Below are positions 32,234-40,334 of a stretch of 64,000 nucleotides of DNA, one piece after another. This DNA comes from Bacillota bacterium (lineage in GTDB: Bacteria > Bacillota > Negativicutes > Sporomusales > UBA7701). Positions within the stretch are counted from its first letter, which is position 1, and the number at the start of each line of letters is the position of its first letter. A program made the translations under genes and the position numbers. The stretch lies in assembly GCA_023415775.1 (NCBI GenBank), contig JAEZJM010000001.1, positions 40,429 to 104,428 on the forward strand, given 5' to 3'. Below the pieces are notes generated by a model, which was not told where the DNA came from, did not search any database, and saw only the letters and a list, made by a program, of their open reading frames with translations.

Positions 32234-32384
32234 CATTTCTTTCTCTCCTGCGCCTGCATAGTAACAAAGAATTTTTCGTTTATACCAAGTTGTTGCGACA
32301 AAACATTGCTCCGACCGACACATAGTAACAAGTAATTTTGCACTTACGCTATGGCGGCAATCGAAAATAGTTGAGCTTGTTTTC

Positions 32385-32414
32385 TTGCATTACCGGCAAA
32401 TTAGGTGCTATAAT
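32385..32414 (+). promoter_or_regulatory. Sigma-A promoter of rpsF-ssb-rpsR
   Basis: TTGCAT, 18-bp spacer, TATAAT. The leader (about 85 nt) contains a hairpin GGTT(T)CAAAT-TCAT-ATTTGAACC at 32434-32456. S6:S18 autoregulation of this operon is known in other Firmicutes, but I could not assign the binding motif with certainty. Confidence 0.7.
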
Positions 32415-32506
32415 ATACTGGTCTAATGAGACAGGTTTCAAATTCATATTTGAACCTTCCCTGCTCCCTTGCGGGGGCCGAATAGTCCAAAGGAGGAGGT
32501 GGTTTC

Positions 32507-32791
32507 ATGAGAAAGTATGAAGTCATGTACATCGTGAAGCCGGCGGAAGAAGAGGCTGTCGAGGCGGTTGTCGCCAAATTCGAGAACCTCATCAAAAACA
32601 ACGGCGGCACGATCGACAAAGTCGACCGCTGGGGCAAACGTCGCCTGGCGTTCGAACTCAAAGACTTCAACGAAGGGATTTACTTCGTAGTCTACTTCAC
32701 CGCCCCGGCCGGCGCCGTCGCCGAGCTTGATCGCGTGATGAAGATTACCGACGAAATCCTGCGCCACATGGTTGTCAAACAGGAAGATTAG
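32507..32791 (+). CDS. rpsF: 30S ribosomal protein S6
   Basis: 94 aa, normal length for bS6. MRKYEVMYIVKPAEEE at the N terminus and GKRRLAFELKDFNEGIYFVVYF in the core. It pairs with S18 in the 30S platform. AAAGGAGGAGGTGG precedes the ATG. First gene of rpsF-ssb-rpsR, 15 nt before ssb. Confidence 0.97.
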   Translation: MRKYEVMYIVKPAEEEAVEAVVAKFENLIKNNGGTIDKVDRWGKRRLAFELKDFNEGIYFVVYFTAPAGAVAELDRVMKITDEILRHMVVKQED

Positions 32792-32806
32792 GCCAGGAGG
32801 ATAGCT

Positions 32807-33187
32807 ATGAACAAGGTCATTCTGGTCGGCCGTCTCGCCCAGGACCCGGAAGTGCGCTATACCCAAAGCGGCAAAGCGGTCGCCTCTTTCACCATCGCCG
32901 TCAACCGGTTTTCCGGCGGCGGACAGAAAGAAGCCGACTTCATCCCCATCGTCGCCTGGGAAAAGCTCGCCGAAACCTGCGGCAACAACCTCACCAAGGG
33001 TCAGCGCGTTCTTGTCGAAGGCCGCCTGCAAATCCGCTCCTACGAAACAAATGACGGGCAGAAGCGCCGCGTAGCGGAAGTCGTCGCCCAGAACATAGAG
33101 TTTCTCGAGCGCAAGCAGCCTGCCGAAGACAAAGAAGCGACCCCGTTTGGCGGTCAGGTATTTCCGGAAGAAGAAATCCCGTTCTAA
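32807..33187 (+). CDS. ssb: Single-stranded DNA-binding protein SSB
   Basis: 126 aa: OB fold (MNKVILVGRLAQDPEVRYTQ ... residues 1-105), a short linker and the acidic tip EEEIPF that recruits replication proteins. The linker is shorter than in many Firmicute SSBs (about 140-170 aa total). ATG 32807 follows CAGGAGGATAG. Between the two ribosomal protein genes, as in B. subtilis. Confidence 0.96.
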   Translation: MNKVILVGRLAQDPEVRYTQSGKAVASFTIAVNRFSGGGQKEADFIPIVAWEKLAETCGNNLTKGQRVLVEGRLQIRSYETNDGQKRRVAEVVAQNIEFLERKQPAEDKEATPFGGQVFPEEEIPF

Positions 33188-33199
33188 AGGAGGGTTACA

Positions 33200-33430
33200 G
33201 TGAAACGCGAAAAAGGCCGTAAGCCGAAGAAAAAAGTCTGTAGTTTCTGCGTGGACAAAGTCGAGTCCATTGACTATAAAGAGGTACCCAAGCTGCGCCG
33301 CTACACCACCGAACGCGGCAAGATCCTGCCCCGCCGCATCTCGGGCAACTGCGCCAAGCACCAGCGGCAGCTCACCGTCTCCATCAAACGGGCCCGCAAC
33401 ATGGCCCTGCTGCCCTTCACCGCAGAATAG
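33200..33430 (+). CDS. rpsR: 30S ribosomal protein S18
   Basis: 76 aa bS18 from GTG 33200 with AAAGGAGGG upstream. KVCSFCVDKVESIDYKEV retains a C-x2-C pair (zinc-type S18), and CAKHQRQLTVSIKRARNMAL supplies the conserved core. Ends 11 nt before a strong terminator. Confidence 0.97.
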   Translation: MKREKGRKPKKKVCSFCVDKVESIDYKEVPKLRRYTTERGKILPRRISGNCAKHQRQLTVSIKRARNMALLPFTAE

Positions 33431-33441
33431 CCAATCACAGC

Positions 33442-33468
33442 AGCACCCTCCTGAGGGTGCTTTTTTTT
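33442..33468 (+). terminator. Intrinsic terminator after rpsR
   Basis: AGCACCCTC-CT-GAGGGTGCT followed by eight T. Confidence 0.93.
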
Positions 33469-33521
33469 GCCTGTTGGACGCTTTGTCATAAAGCTATTAC
33501 AAGAAAAACGCGGCTGCCGCA

Positions 33522-33530
33522 TGTTATAAT
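33522..33530 (+). promoter_or_regulatory. Extended -10 promoter of the NuoE/NuoF-like operon
   Basis: TGTTATAAT fits an extended -10 element; no good -35 hexamer at 17 bp. It lies 45 nt before the first gene of the operon. Confidence 0.5.
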
Positions 33531-33575
33531 GAAAGCAGAAACATTTGGAAAAGGCGCTGTCTCAGGAGGTTTCCG

Positions 33576-34055
33576 ATGAACGACCGACCACTATGCGCAA
33601 CAAAGATTATGCAGGCTTTGCCGGAGAATGAAAGGCAACTGATTAATGTCCTCAACCAACTGCAGGAGACAAAGGGATATATTTCCCAGGAAGATCTGCA
33701 AAATCTTTCAGCTGAGACCGGACAGGCGGAAGCTTCGCTTCAGGGGCTTGTCAGCTTCTTTAACAGTTTACGTACCCGCCCGCTGGGCAGAAACCATCTG
33801 TCGGTTTGCTACGGGACAGCCTGCTATACCCGTGGGGCCGACCTGCTATATGACCGCCTCGCCGGCGAACTTGATCTCGATGCCGACGGTACCACCGCAG
33901 ACGGGTTCATCACCGTCGACAAAGTGCAGTGTGTCGGCGCCTGCAGCTTAGCGCCGGTGCTTGTCTGCAACGGCGCCCTCGAGGGCAAGGTAAAATCAAA
34001 CCAGATGCCGGCAAAAATACGGGCATTAAGAGAAAACGATGCAAAGCACAGCTGA
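33576..34055 (+). CDS. NuoE/HndA-like [2Fe-2S] subunit
   Basis: 159 aa thioredoxin-fold ferredoxin, first subunit of NADH-dependent hydrogenase, formate dehydrogenase or complex I diaphorase modules. The [2Fe-2S] ligands are in VCYGTACYTRGA and VQCVGACSLAPV (C-x4-C ... C-x3-C). AGGAGGTTTCCG precedes ATG 33576. It overlaps the NuoF-like gene by 17 nt. Confidence 0.9.
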   Translation: MNDRPLCATKIMQALPENERQLINVLNQLQETKGYISQEDLQNLSAETGQAEASLQGLVSFFNSLRTRPLGRNHLSVCYGTACYTRGADLLYDRLAGELDLDADGTTADGFITVDKVQCVGACSLAPVLVCNGALEGKVKSNQMPAKIRALRENDAKHS

Positions 34056-36078
34056 AAACTTATTTTCCACCGTCCGCGCGAAACTGCAACTGGCCCCCCT
34101 GAAATATAACCCGCCGCCGCCTGTTTCGCCGCTGCCCCCGCAGGCGGGGCAAGAAATCGTCCCTCTGTTAGCTGCCCGCTATGGGCTCGGCGACATACCG
34201 CCCGACCTCCGGAAGATAGCCGAGCAGGGGCATGCTGATTTATGCCCTGCCAACATGGCCCGCATCAGCGTGGGCATGGCGTCCTGCGGACAGGCGGCCG
34301 GCGCAGGCCCGTGGGCCGCCCGACTGGCGGCCCGGCCGGATTTTGTCAACCGCGTCATCGTGCGCAACGTCGGCTGTCTCGGCGCGTGCTACGGCGAGCC
34401 GCTGGTCGACGTCCGGACAACCGAGGGACTTCATTACCTTTTCGGCCGGGTGTCGAGCGAAGTGCACTGGCCGATCATTCGCACCGCCCAGCAGCAGTCC
34501 TTGCAGAAGGGCGCGTGGCTTGTGCTGCGTGAACGCCGCCCCGGATTGTTAACCGGGTTTGGAGATTTGGAAATAGTAAAATCGTATCGAGATTCTTTCG
34601 CCGCCTTTTTTGAACACCAAAAGCGCCTCATCACCGGCAACTGCGGGCTTATCGATCCGCTCAGCCTGCCGGAATACGTCGCCACCGGCGGCTATTTTGC
34701 CCTTGCCAAGGCTCTGCTCAAGCACAGCCCGGCAGATATCGTCGCCGAAATATCCGCATCAGGCCTGCGGGGCCGGGGCGGCGGCGGCTTTAATACCGGC
34801 TGGAAATGGGAAACGGCGGCCGCCAGCAGCGACCGGCGGCGGTTTATCGTCGCCAACGCCGATGAAGGCGACCCTGGGGCCTACATGGATCGGACGCTGA
34901 TGGAAAGCGACCCTCACCGGGTGCTGGAAGGAATAATGCTGGCCGCGTATGCCTGCGGCGCCAGCGAAGCTTATATTTTCGTGCGGCACGAGTACCCGCT
35001 GGCGGTGGCGAGACTGCGCCAGGCGATTGGCGACGCGCGGGCCGCCGGCCTGTTAGGGGAACGAATATTGGGGACGGATTTTGCCCTGCAGGTCGGCATT
35101 ATCCAAAGCGGCGGCGCTTTCGTCTGCGGCGAAGAGTCTTCCCTGCTCCAGGTCATGCAGGGGCAGCGCGGCGAACCCTGGCCGCGCCCCCCGTACCCGG
35201 CGGAACAGGGTTTCCATGGGCACCCCACCGTTATCAACAACGTAGAAACACTGGCAAACGTCCCGTGGATCATTGCCAACGGAGCCGACGCCTTTCGCGC
35301 CGCAGGCAACGACGACAGTCCGGGAACCAAGATATTCTGCATCACCGGAGACATACCGAATACCGGCTTTATTGAAGTACCCTTGGGCGCCAGCGTCCGG
35401 ACCGTCGTAGGAAATATTGGCGGCGCCGCGCATAACGAAATCAAAGCGCTGCAGATTGGCGGCCCCTCCGGCGGCATTGTGCCTTACAAGGACTTTGCCC
35501 TGGACTATTCTGCGCTGTCCACCGCCGGAGGTATGATCGGCTCCGGTGGGCTGGTTGTCCTCAACCATTCGCGCTGTTTGGTAGACCTGACCCGGCACCT
35601 GACCGATTTTATGGCTGACGAGTCCTGTGGCCAGTGCTTGTTCTGCCGGGACGGGCTCGCTCTCCTTACCGGCATGTTGGATAGTCTGACAACCGGGACG
35701 GGAAAACCGGGCCTGATCGAAGAACTCGAAGAACTGAGCCGGGCCGTAGCCGACATGTCGATGTGCGCGCTGGGCCGTACGGCCGTAAACCCCCTTCTGA
35801 CGACTATCCGCCATTTTCGTGGCGAATACGAAGCGCACCTGGCCGGTGTCTGTCCGGCGGTCACCTGCAAATCCCTGATCCGTTTTGAGATTATCCCCTC
35901 CCGGTGCACCGACTGCCGGGGCTGTCTCGACTGCCCCGTGCAGGCGATCAGCCACCAAGCCGGCAAGGGTCCGCTCGGCTATTCCGTCGATCATGAGAAA
36001 TGTATCCGCTGCCGGTCCTGTGCCGAGATATGCCCCCATGACGCCATCCGGGCGGTTTCCGGAGGTGACCGGCCGTGA
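34039..36078 (+). CDS. NuoF/HydB-like NADH-oxidising flavoprotein subunit
   Basis: 679 aa. In order: an N-terminal thioredoxin-like [2Fe-2S] domain (NVGCLGACYGEPLV, about residues 110-125), the NADH/FMN domain (LRGRGGGGFNTGWKW near 245; NADEGDPGAYMDR), a SLBB domain, the 4Fe-4S motif ESCGQCLFCRDG near 530, and a C-terminal pair of ferredoxin clusters (CTDCRGCLDCPVQAI, CIRCRSCAEICPHDAI). This layout is that of HydB/HndC in bifurcating hydrogenases and related formate dehydrogenases. No catalytic partner is encoded next to it. Ribosome binding site is weak, so coupling to the NuoE gene is likely. Confidence 0.92.
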   Translation: MQSTAENLFSTVRAKLQLAPLKYNPPPPVSPLPPQAGQEIVPLLAARYGLGDIPPDLRKIAEQGHADLCPANMARISVGMASCGQAAGAGPWAARLAARPDFVNRVIVRNVGCLGACYGEPLVDVRTTEGLHYLFGRVSSEVHWPIIRTAQQQSLQKGAWLVLRERRPGLLTGFGDLEIVKSYRDSFAAFFEHQKRLITGNCGLIDPLSLPEYVATGGYFALAKALLKHSPADIVAEISASGLRGRGGGGFNTGWKWETAAASSDRRRFIVANADEGDPGAYMDRTLMESDPHRVLEGIMLAAYACGASEAYIFVRHEYPLAVARLRQAIGDARAAGLLGERILGTDFALQVGIIQSGGAFVCGEESSLLQVMQGQRGEPWPRPPYPAEQGFHGHPTVINNVETLANVPWIIANGADAFRAAGNDDSPGTKIFCITGDIPNTGFIEVPLGASVRTVVGNIGGAAHNEIKALQIGGPSGGIVPYKDFALDYSALSTAGGMIGSGGLVVLNHSRCLVDLTRHLTDFMADESCGQCLFCRDGLALLTGMLDSLTTGTGKPGLIEELEELSRAVADMSMCALGRTAVNPLLTTIRHFRGEYEAHLAGVCPAVTCKSLIRFEIIPSRCTDCRGCLDCPVQAISHQAGKGPLGYSVDHEKCIRCRSCAEICPHDAIRAVSGGDRP

Positions 36079-36734
36079 ACCGCACCGTTAAAATAATCGT
36101 GGACGGACGACCGTGTGCGGTACGGGAAGGAGAACCGCTGCTGCCCGTTTTGCAGGCTGAGGGGTTCAATATACCGGCGCTGTGCCATCATTCCCGGCTT
36201 GATCCGTTGCGCCGCTGCAGCCTGTGCATAATCGAAGTGCACAGCCAGGGGCAATGGACGCCAAACCATGCCTGCACGGTGCTTGGGGCCTCAGGGCTTG
36301 AAATACGCACCGTTTCCCCCGGCATACACCGGCTAAGGGCTTTGGCTGCCCAAATGATGCTGGCGCGCGGCCCGTTTCGGGACCAGTCGGTTGCCGTCAT
36401 GCTCAATGAAGTGCTGACCGCGGCGGAAGCCGCCGGCGTCCCGTGGCAAGCCGGTCGTGACACCGGCCATGGCGATGGACTTTCGGGCGACCCGGCAGCG
36501 TCGGCGATGGCCAAGGGGTGCATTCTCTGTGGCCGCTGTATTGCCATCTGCCGGAAAATCGGCAGAAACTACCTCACCTTTCTTAATAAGGGGAAAAAAC
36601 TCCAGATAAGCTATGCGCCGGGAGCGGCGAGCCGTGGCTGCGGCGCCTGCAAGGCATGCGCGAAGCTTTGCCCCACCGCATTTATCCGGACCAACGGCCA
36701 AACAACCTTTACAGCGAAGCTCTATCGGGAGTAG
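36075..36734 (+). CDS. HoxU/NuoG-N-terminal-like iron-sulfur subunit
   Basis: 219 aa: N-terminal plant-type [2Fe-2S] domain (IPALCHHSRLDPLRRCSLC ... HACT), a NuoG-like middle, and two 4Fe-4S motifs at the C terminus (KGCILCGRCIAICRK near 149; GCGACKACAKLCP near 188). It lacks the H-cluster and molybdopterin domains, so it is an electron-transfer subunit linking NuoF to an unseen enzyme. ATGA overlap with the preceding gene. The three genes probably form an NADH/ferredoxin module. Confidence 0.88.
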   Translation: MNRTVKIIVDGRPCAVREGEPLLPVLQAEGFNIPALCHHSRLDPLRRCSLCIIEVHSQGQWTPNHACTVLGASGLEIRTVSPGIHRLRALAAQMMLARGPFRDQSVAVMLNEVLTAAEAAGVPWQAGRDTGHGDGLSGDPAASAMAKGCILCGRCIAICRKIGRNYLTFLNKGKKLQISYAPGAASRGCGACKACAKLCPTAFIRTNGQTTFTAKLYRE

Positions 36735-36799
36735 CGCTGCCGCAAAGGCCTGATAATCCGCCGCATCGCCGGGGAAGCGTCCCGAAGGAGGGAACACGC

Positions 36800-37378
36800 A
36801 TGACTACCGTCGGCATACTGATATTCCCCCAGGTCGAAGAGCTGGATTTCGTCGGACCTTACGAGGTGCTGAGCTATATCAACAAAGTGCGGCCAGGCAG
36901 CACCACAGTCCTTCTCGTGGCCGAACCCCCCGAGCCCGTCACCGCCTTCAACGGCATGCGTGTCATCCCCGACACCACGCTCGCGGACTGCCCGCCGCTC
37001 GAAATAATCGTTGCCCCCGGAGGCAAGGGTCGCCTGACGGCGATGAAGAACCCCGCCATCCCGGAATTCCTCCTCACCCGCCAGGCGAGCGCCAGGCACG
37101 TCACCTCCGTCTGCACGGGCGCCTTCCTGCTGGCCGAGGCCGACCTGCTTAGCGGCCGGAAAGCCACAACCTACCACACCGCCTTCTCCGAGCTTGCGGC
37201 TTACTCCGTCGAGGTTGTGCCGGCCAAAGTCGTCCGCGACGGCGGCATCATCACCGCCGCCGTCGTCAGCTCCGGGCTTGAACTAGGTTTCTACCTGCTC
37301 AAAGAACTATTCGGCGACGACCTCGCCCGGGAAGTGGCCCGGCGGATAGAATACGACATCGACGTCAGCGCCCTGTGA
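36800..37378 (+). CDS. DJ-1/PfpI family protein
   Basis: 192 aa class I glutamine-amidotransferase-like fold. MTTVGILIFPQVEELDFVGPYEVL at the start (given here as the first 24 residues in two parts: MTTVGILIFPQ, VEELDFVGPYEVL) and the nucleophile elbow SVCTGAFLLAEA with its cysteine near residue 103. It resembles isonitrile hydratase/ThiJ-type subgroups rather than proteases. ATG 36800 follows GAAGGAGGGAAC. Substrate unknown; not clearly linked to its neighbours. Confidence 0.85.
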   Translation: MTTVGILIFPQVEELDFVGPYEVLSYINKVRPGSTTVLLVAEPPEPVTAFNGMRVIPDTTLADCPPLEIIVAPGGKGRLTAMKNPAIPEFLLTRQASARHVTSVCTGAFLLAEADLLSGRKATTYHTAFSELAAYSVEVVPAKVVRDGGIITAAVVSSGLELGFYLLKELFGDDLAREVARRIEYDIDVSAL

Positions 37379-37391
37379 ACAACGGTCATAA

Positions 37392-37434
37392 AAAGAAACC
37401 AGAGACAGCCCAATGGCTATCTCTGGTTTCTTCT
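37392..37434. terminator. Bidirectional terminator
   Basis: AAGAAACCAGAGACAGCC and GGCTATCTCTGGTTTCTT form a long stem with A-tract and T-tract on both sides, serving the convergent PfpI and lipoprotein genes. Confidence 0.9.
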
Positions 37435-37441
37435 CGTCGGC

Positions 37442-38203
37442 CTACTTGATCTCGTCCAGCAGCATATCGTACACCGAATGGGGCGTCACCGCCTGCCAGC
37501 CCGGATCGCCGGGAGCCGGCCGCATCTTTCCGGCGGCGTCGTAAAGCATCCGGGAAGCCGTGCGGTACTTCTTCGCCGCCGGCTGGAAATCCACCGTCGA
37601 GACCGCGTATTTCGTACCGTCCTTGGCCGTCTCGTAGATCATCAGCACCTCGGCGCTCGCCTGACCGCCTCCCGAGCGCACAGAAGCCGGCTTATACAGA
37701 TAATACGCGTCATTGGCGGTCGACTTGGCCAGATACTTGTAGCCGGGCAGCGCGTACGGCGGCGGCGTAGCGTTCACCGTCAGCCCGCGGCTCTTGCAGT
37801 ACTCCACCACCGCCGCCATAATCCGCTCCGTATCCGAGCCGGGGATCACATACTCCCAGCCGCCGCCGGCCGTGTCGGCCGAAAGCACCTGGCCGCCCTC
37901 GCCGTACAGCATCTTTGCCTTCACGGCCACCAACTGCTCCGAAGGCCTGAACACGGCATCCCAGCTCTCGCCCTTGACGCCGTTCTTGATTTCGCTCTTC
38001 GTGAACCGGAGCATGACCGACACATCGTTGCCGCTTACCTTTACGGTGGCCGGGTCGAGGGAAACAGAGTCGCCGCCGGCGACGGTCAGCAGCCTGGCAA
38101 ACTGCGGCGCCTCCTTGGCAGGCGGCGCGGCCGGCTTAGCACCGCCGCAGCCGGCCAGGGCGACAGCCAGCAGCAAAAATAGAACAACCGAAATCAAACG
38201 CAT
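37442..38203 (-). CDS. Hypothetical lipoprotein
   Basis: 253 aa. Signal peptide MRLISVVLFLLLAVALAGC with lipidated Cys19. The mature part has a low-complexity linker (AKPAAPPAKEAP) and a beta-rich domain with DSVSLDPATVKVSGNDVSV and repeated descriptions of tyrosine-rich strands (TANDAYYLYKPASV), of a type seen in surface-antigen-like proteins of Negativicutes; I do not recognise a specific family. ATG 38203 follows GAAAGGGGAG; the longer frame upstream is rejected. Confidence 0.72.
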   Translation of the reverse strand: MRLISVVLFLLLAVALAGCGGAKPAAPPAKEAPQFARLLTVAGGDSVSLDPATVKVSGNDVSVMLRFTKSEIKNGVKGESWDAVFRPSEQLVAVKAKMLYGEGGQVLSADTAGGGWEYVIPGSDTERIMAAVVEYCKSRGLTVNATPPPYALPGYKYLAKSTANDAYYLYKPASVRSGGGQASAEVLMIYETAKDGTKYAVSTVDFQPAAKKYRTASRMLYDAAGKMRPAPGDPGWQAVTPHSVYDMLLDEIK

Positions 38204-38291
38204 GAGTACTCCCCTTTCGAAAACCCCATCGCTACTATTCGCCCCCAGCCATCCAGTTCCCTCCCTACCCTCTTCCTCCGGTCTTTTTGGC

Positions 38292-39227
38292 TTAGCTGGA
38301 GCGGTCCGGCGCCGGCCGGTCATAGCGGGCCGCCAGCAGGCCGCCGCAGATCAGCGCCGCCCCTGCCGCCTGGCCGGTGCTGAACGGCTCGCCCAGCACG
38401 ACTACACTCAGTATCGTGCTCACGAGAGGCGTCATGTACTGATAAAGCGTCGTCCGCACCGGCGAAGTACGGCCGATGCCCTGAAACCAGCAAACAAACG
38501 CCGCGATCGTCCCGAACACCACGATATAGAAAAACTCCGCCGCCGTCCACCCGCTGAGGCTGACATCGCCGAACGGCGGAGCGAACGCCGCGTTGGCGGC
38601 GAAGATCGGCAGCGCGACCACCGAGGCGAGCGTAAACAGCTTGACGGCCGAGTATCGCCTTAGCAGCGCCGCGGAAGCGAGCGAATAATAAGCGAACAGC
38701 ACTGCGCTCGCCAGAATCAGCAGATTGCCCACAAATGCCGCCGAGCTGAACTCCAGGCGCGAACCCGGCGTCGTCACGACAATCACATAGATGCCGGCGA
38801 ATGCCGCCGCCGTGCCCAGCAGACGGAGCCACCCGGCCCGCTCCCGGCCGGCTGCGAACGCATACAGAAGCGTAAATAGCGGCGCCGTGCAAATCAGCAG
38901 CGCTGCCGACGACACCGTCGTCCGGTGAATGCCGTACGTCCAGGTCACATTCTGCAGTCCGACTCCGAACAGCCCGAGAAAAATGACCGGCAGCGCATCG
39001 CCGGGGTAAACGCGAACATTCTCGCCGCGCCAGGCGACGTACAGCAGCAGCAGGCCGATCGCCGCCACGAAGCGAATGACGAGAAAAAGCGGTTCAGGCA
39101 CTGTCGTCAGCACAATTTTGACCACCAGATAATTCACGCCCCACAGCGTCCCCGCCAGAGCGGCGAATCCTTCCCCGCGCCCGACATCGCCCCTATCATT
39201 CTCGCCATTCAGCGCCAACCGCCCCAT
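38292..39227 (-). CDS. EamA/DMT superfamily transporter
   Basis: 311 aa with ten hydrophobic segments in two five-helix EamA repeats; AALAGTLWGVNYLVVKIVL starts repeat one and SAVLFAYYSLASAALLRRYS repeat two. LGEPFSTGQAAGAALICGGL near the end is the typical last helix. ATG 39227 follows GGGAGGCGCGGCG. Likely exports an amino acid or metabolite; substrate cannot be told. Confidence 0.87.
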   Translation of the reverse strand: MGRLALNGENDRGDVGRGEGFAALAGTLWGVNYLVVKIVLTTVPEPLFLVIRFVAAIGLLLLYVAWRGENVRVYPGDALPVIFLGLFGVGLQNVTWTYGIHRTTVSSAALLICTAPLFTLLYAFAAGRERAGWLRLLGTAAAFAGIYVIVVTTPGSRLEFSSAAFVGNLLILASAVLFAYYSLASAALLRRYSAVKLFTLASVVALPIFAANAAFAPPFGDVSLSGWTAAEFFYIVVFGTIAAFVCWFQGIGRTSPVRTTLYQYMTPLVSTILSVVVLGEPFSTGQAAGAALICGGLLAARYDRPAPDRSS

Positions 39228-39311
39228 CGCCGCGCCTCCCGCAGATATTTATCCATCACCATCATAAAAGCGCGGAAAGGCCAGTTATTGTAGAATCTTG
39301 CTCTTTGCGGC

Positions 39312-39341
39312 AAAAAACCGCCGGATTATCCGGCGGTTTTT
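39312..39341. terminator. Bidirectional terminator between eamA-like and araC-like genes
   Basis: AAAAACCGCCGG-ATTAT-CCGGCGGTTTTT, perfect 12-bp stem. Confidence 0.88.
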
Positions 39342-39343
39342 GC

Positions 39344-40174
39344 TTACCTGAGATACTGGCGGGGCGTCACCCCAAACTTCTTTTTGAAAGCCTTGTGAAA
39401 ATGGCTTTGGTCGCAGAAGCCCGTCTCCATCGCAACAGAGACGATCTTCCGGCCGCTGGCCAGCAAATCGGCCGCTTTCGTCAGGCGGACGTCAAGCTGG
39501 TACACGTGCGGCGGAACGCCGACCGTCCGCTCGAAAACCCGGCAGAGATGGAAAGGGCTAAAACCGGCGATCGCCGCCAGTGTCCCGATCGCAACATTCT
39601 CGTAGCAGCAGTCGCCGAGATACTCGCATACCCGTCGCACCGCCCCCGTCTCGTCGCCGGCTGCCGGCCATTCGTCCCGACCGCGGGAATGACGGTTGAC
39701 CAGCAGGGCAAAAACCTCCCTCAGCAGGCACTCCTTGGCCAGTTGCGACTCCGGTGACGACGCCAGCTCATGCAAGCGAAAAATCTTCCCGTACAGCTCG
39801 CCATCCTTCAGCAGCGGCACGGGGAAATGGGCCTCCGGCGCCTGCCGTCCCGGCAGCTCCGCCAACAGGGCGGCGAAAAGCTCCCGGCTGATCCGCAGCG
39901 AACGGCTGGAATAACTGGCCCCGCGCGGGATATCGCCGGCGTGCGCCTCGCCCCACTCGCTCACAAAAATTGACCCTGGAGTAATAGCGTACTTCTCCCG
40001 CCGGCTCTCGCTGATCCGCACCCCCGCCTCGGCGACGCTCAGGCTGAAAACGCCGTGGATGTGCCGCGGCACATGGCGGGTGACGCCTACGCCGCGGTAA
40101 AGTTCAAGCCCAGGGATGTCGCCCACGCGGCAATAACTTATTCCATCCGCGGGGGCAACGCTACGGCCGTTCAT
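39344..40174 (-). CDS. AraC family transcriptional regulator
   Basis: 276 aa: N-terminal cupin-like effector domain (HVPRHIHGVFSLSVAEAG) and C-terminal double HTH (about residues 180-275; IGTLAAIAGFSPFHLCRVFE and SVAMETGFCDQSHFHKAFKK, ending GVTPRQYL). ATG 40174 has GAGAGGTGG upstream. It is divergent from the MFS gene and head-to-tail upstream of the EamA transporter, so either transporter may be its target (inference). Confidence 0.9.
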   Translation of the reverse strand: MNGRSVAPADGISYCRVGDIPGLELYRGVGVTRHVPRHIHGVFSLSVAEAGVRISESRREKYAITPGSIFVSEWGEAHAGDIPRGASYSSRSLRISRELFAALLAELPGRQAPEAHFPVPLLKDGELYGKIFRLHELASSPESQLAKECLLREVFALLVNRHSRGRDEWPAAGDETGAVRRVCEYLGDCCYENVAIGTLAAIAGFSPFHLCRVFERTVGVPPHVYQLDVRLTKAADLLASGRKIVSVAMETGFCDQSHFHKAFKKKFGVTPRQYLR

Positions 40175-40334
40175 CGCCGCCACCTCTCAACACCGCAAAA
40201 TAATACAAGAAAACGCACCTGAAAGCCCCGACAATGGTAATAAGGCGCGAGGCGTCTCTGTTGGTACCATTATATACCATACAAAGCCGGAGAGAAAAGA
40301 GCTTTCCGGCTGACCGCAAAAGGGGGAATATCCG

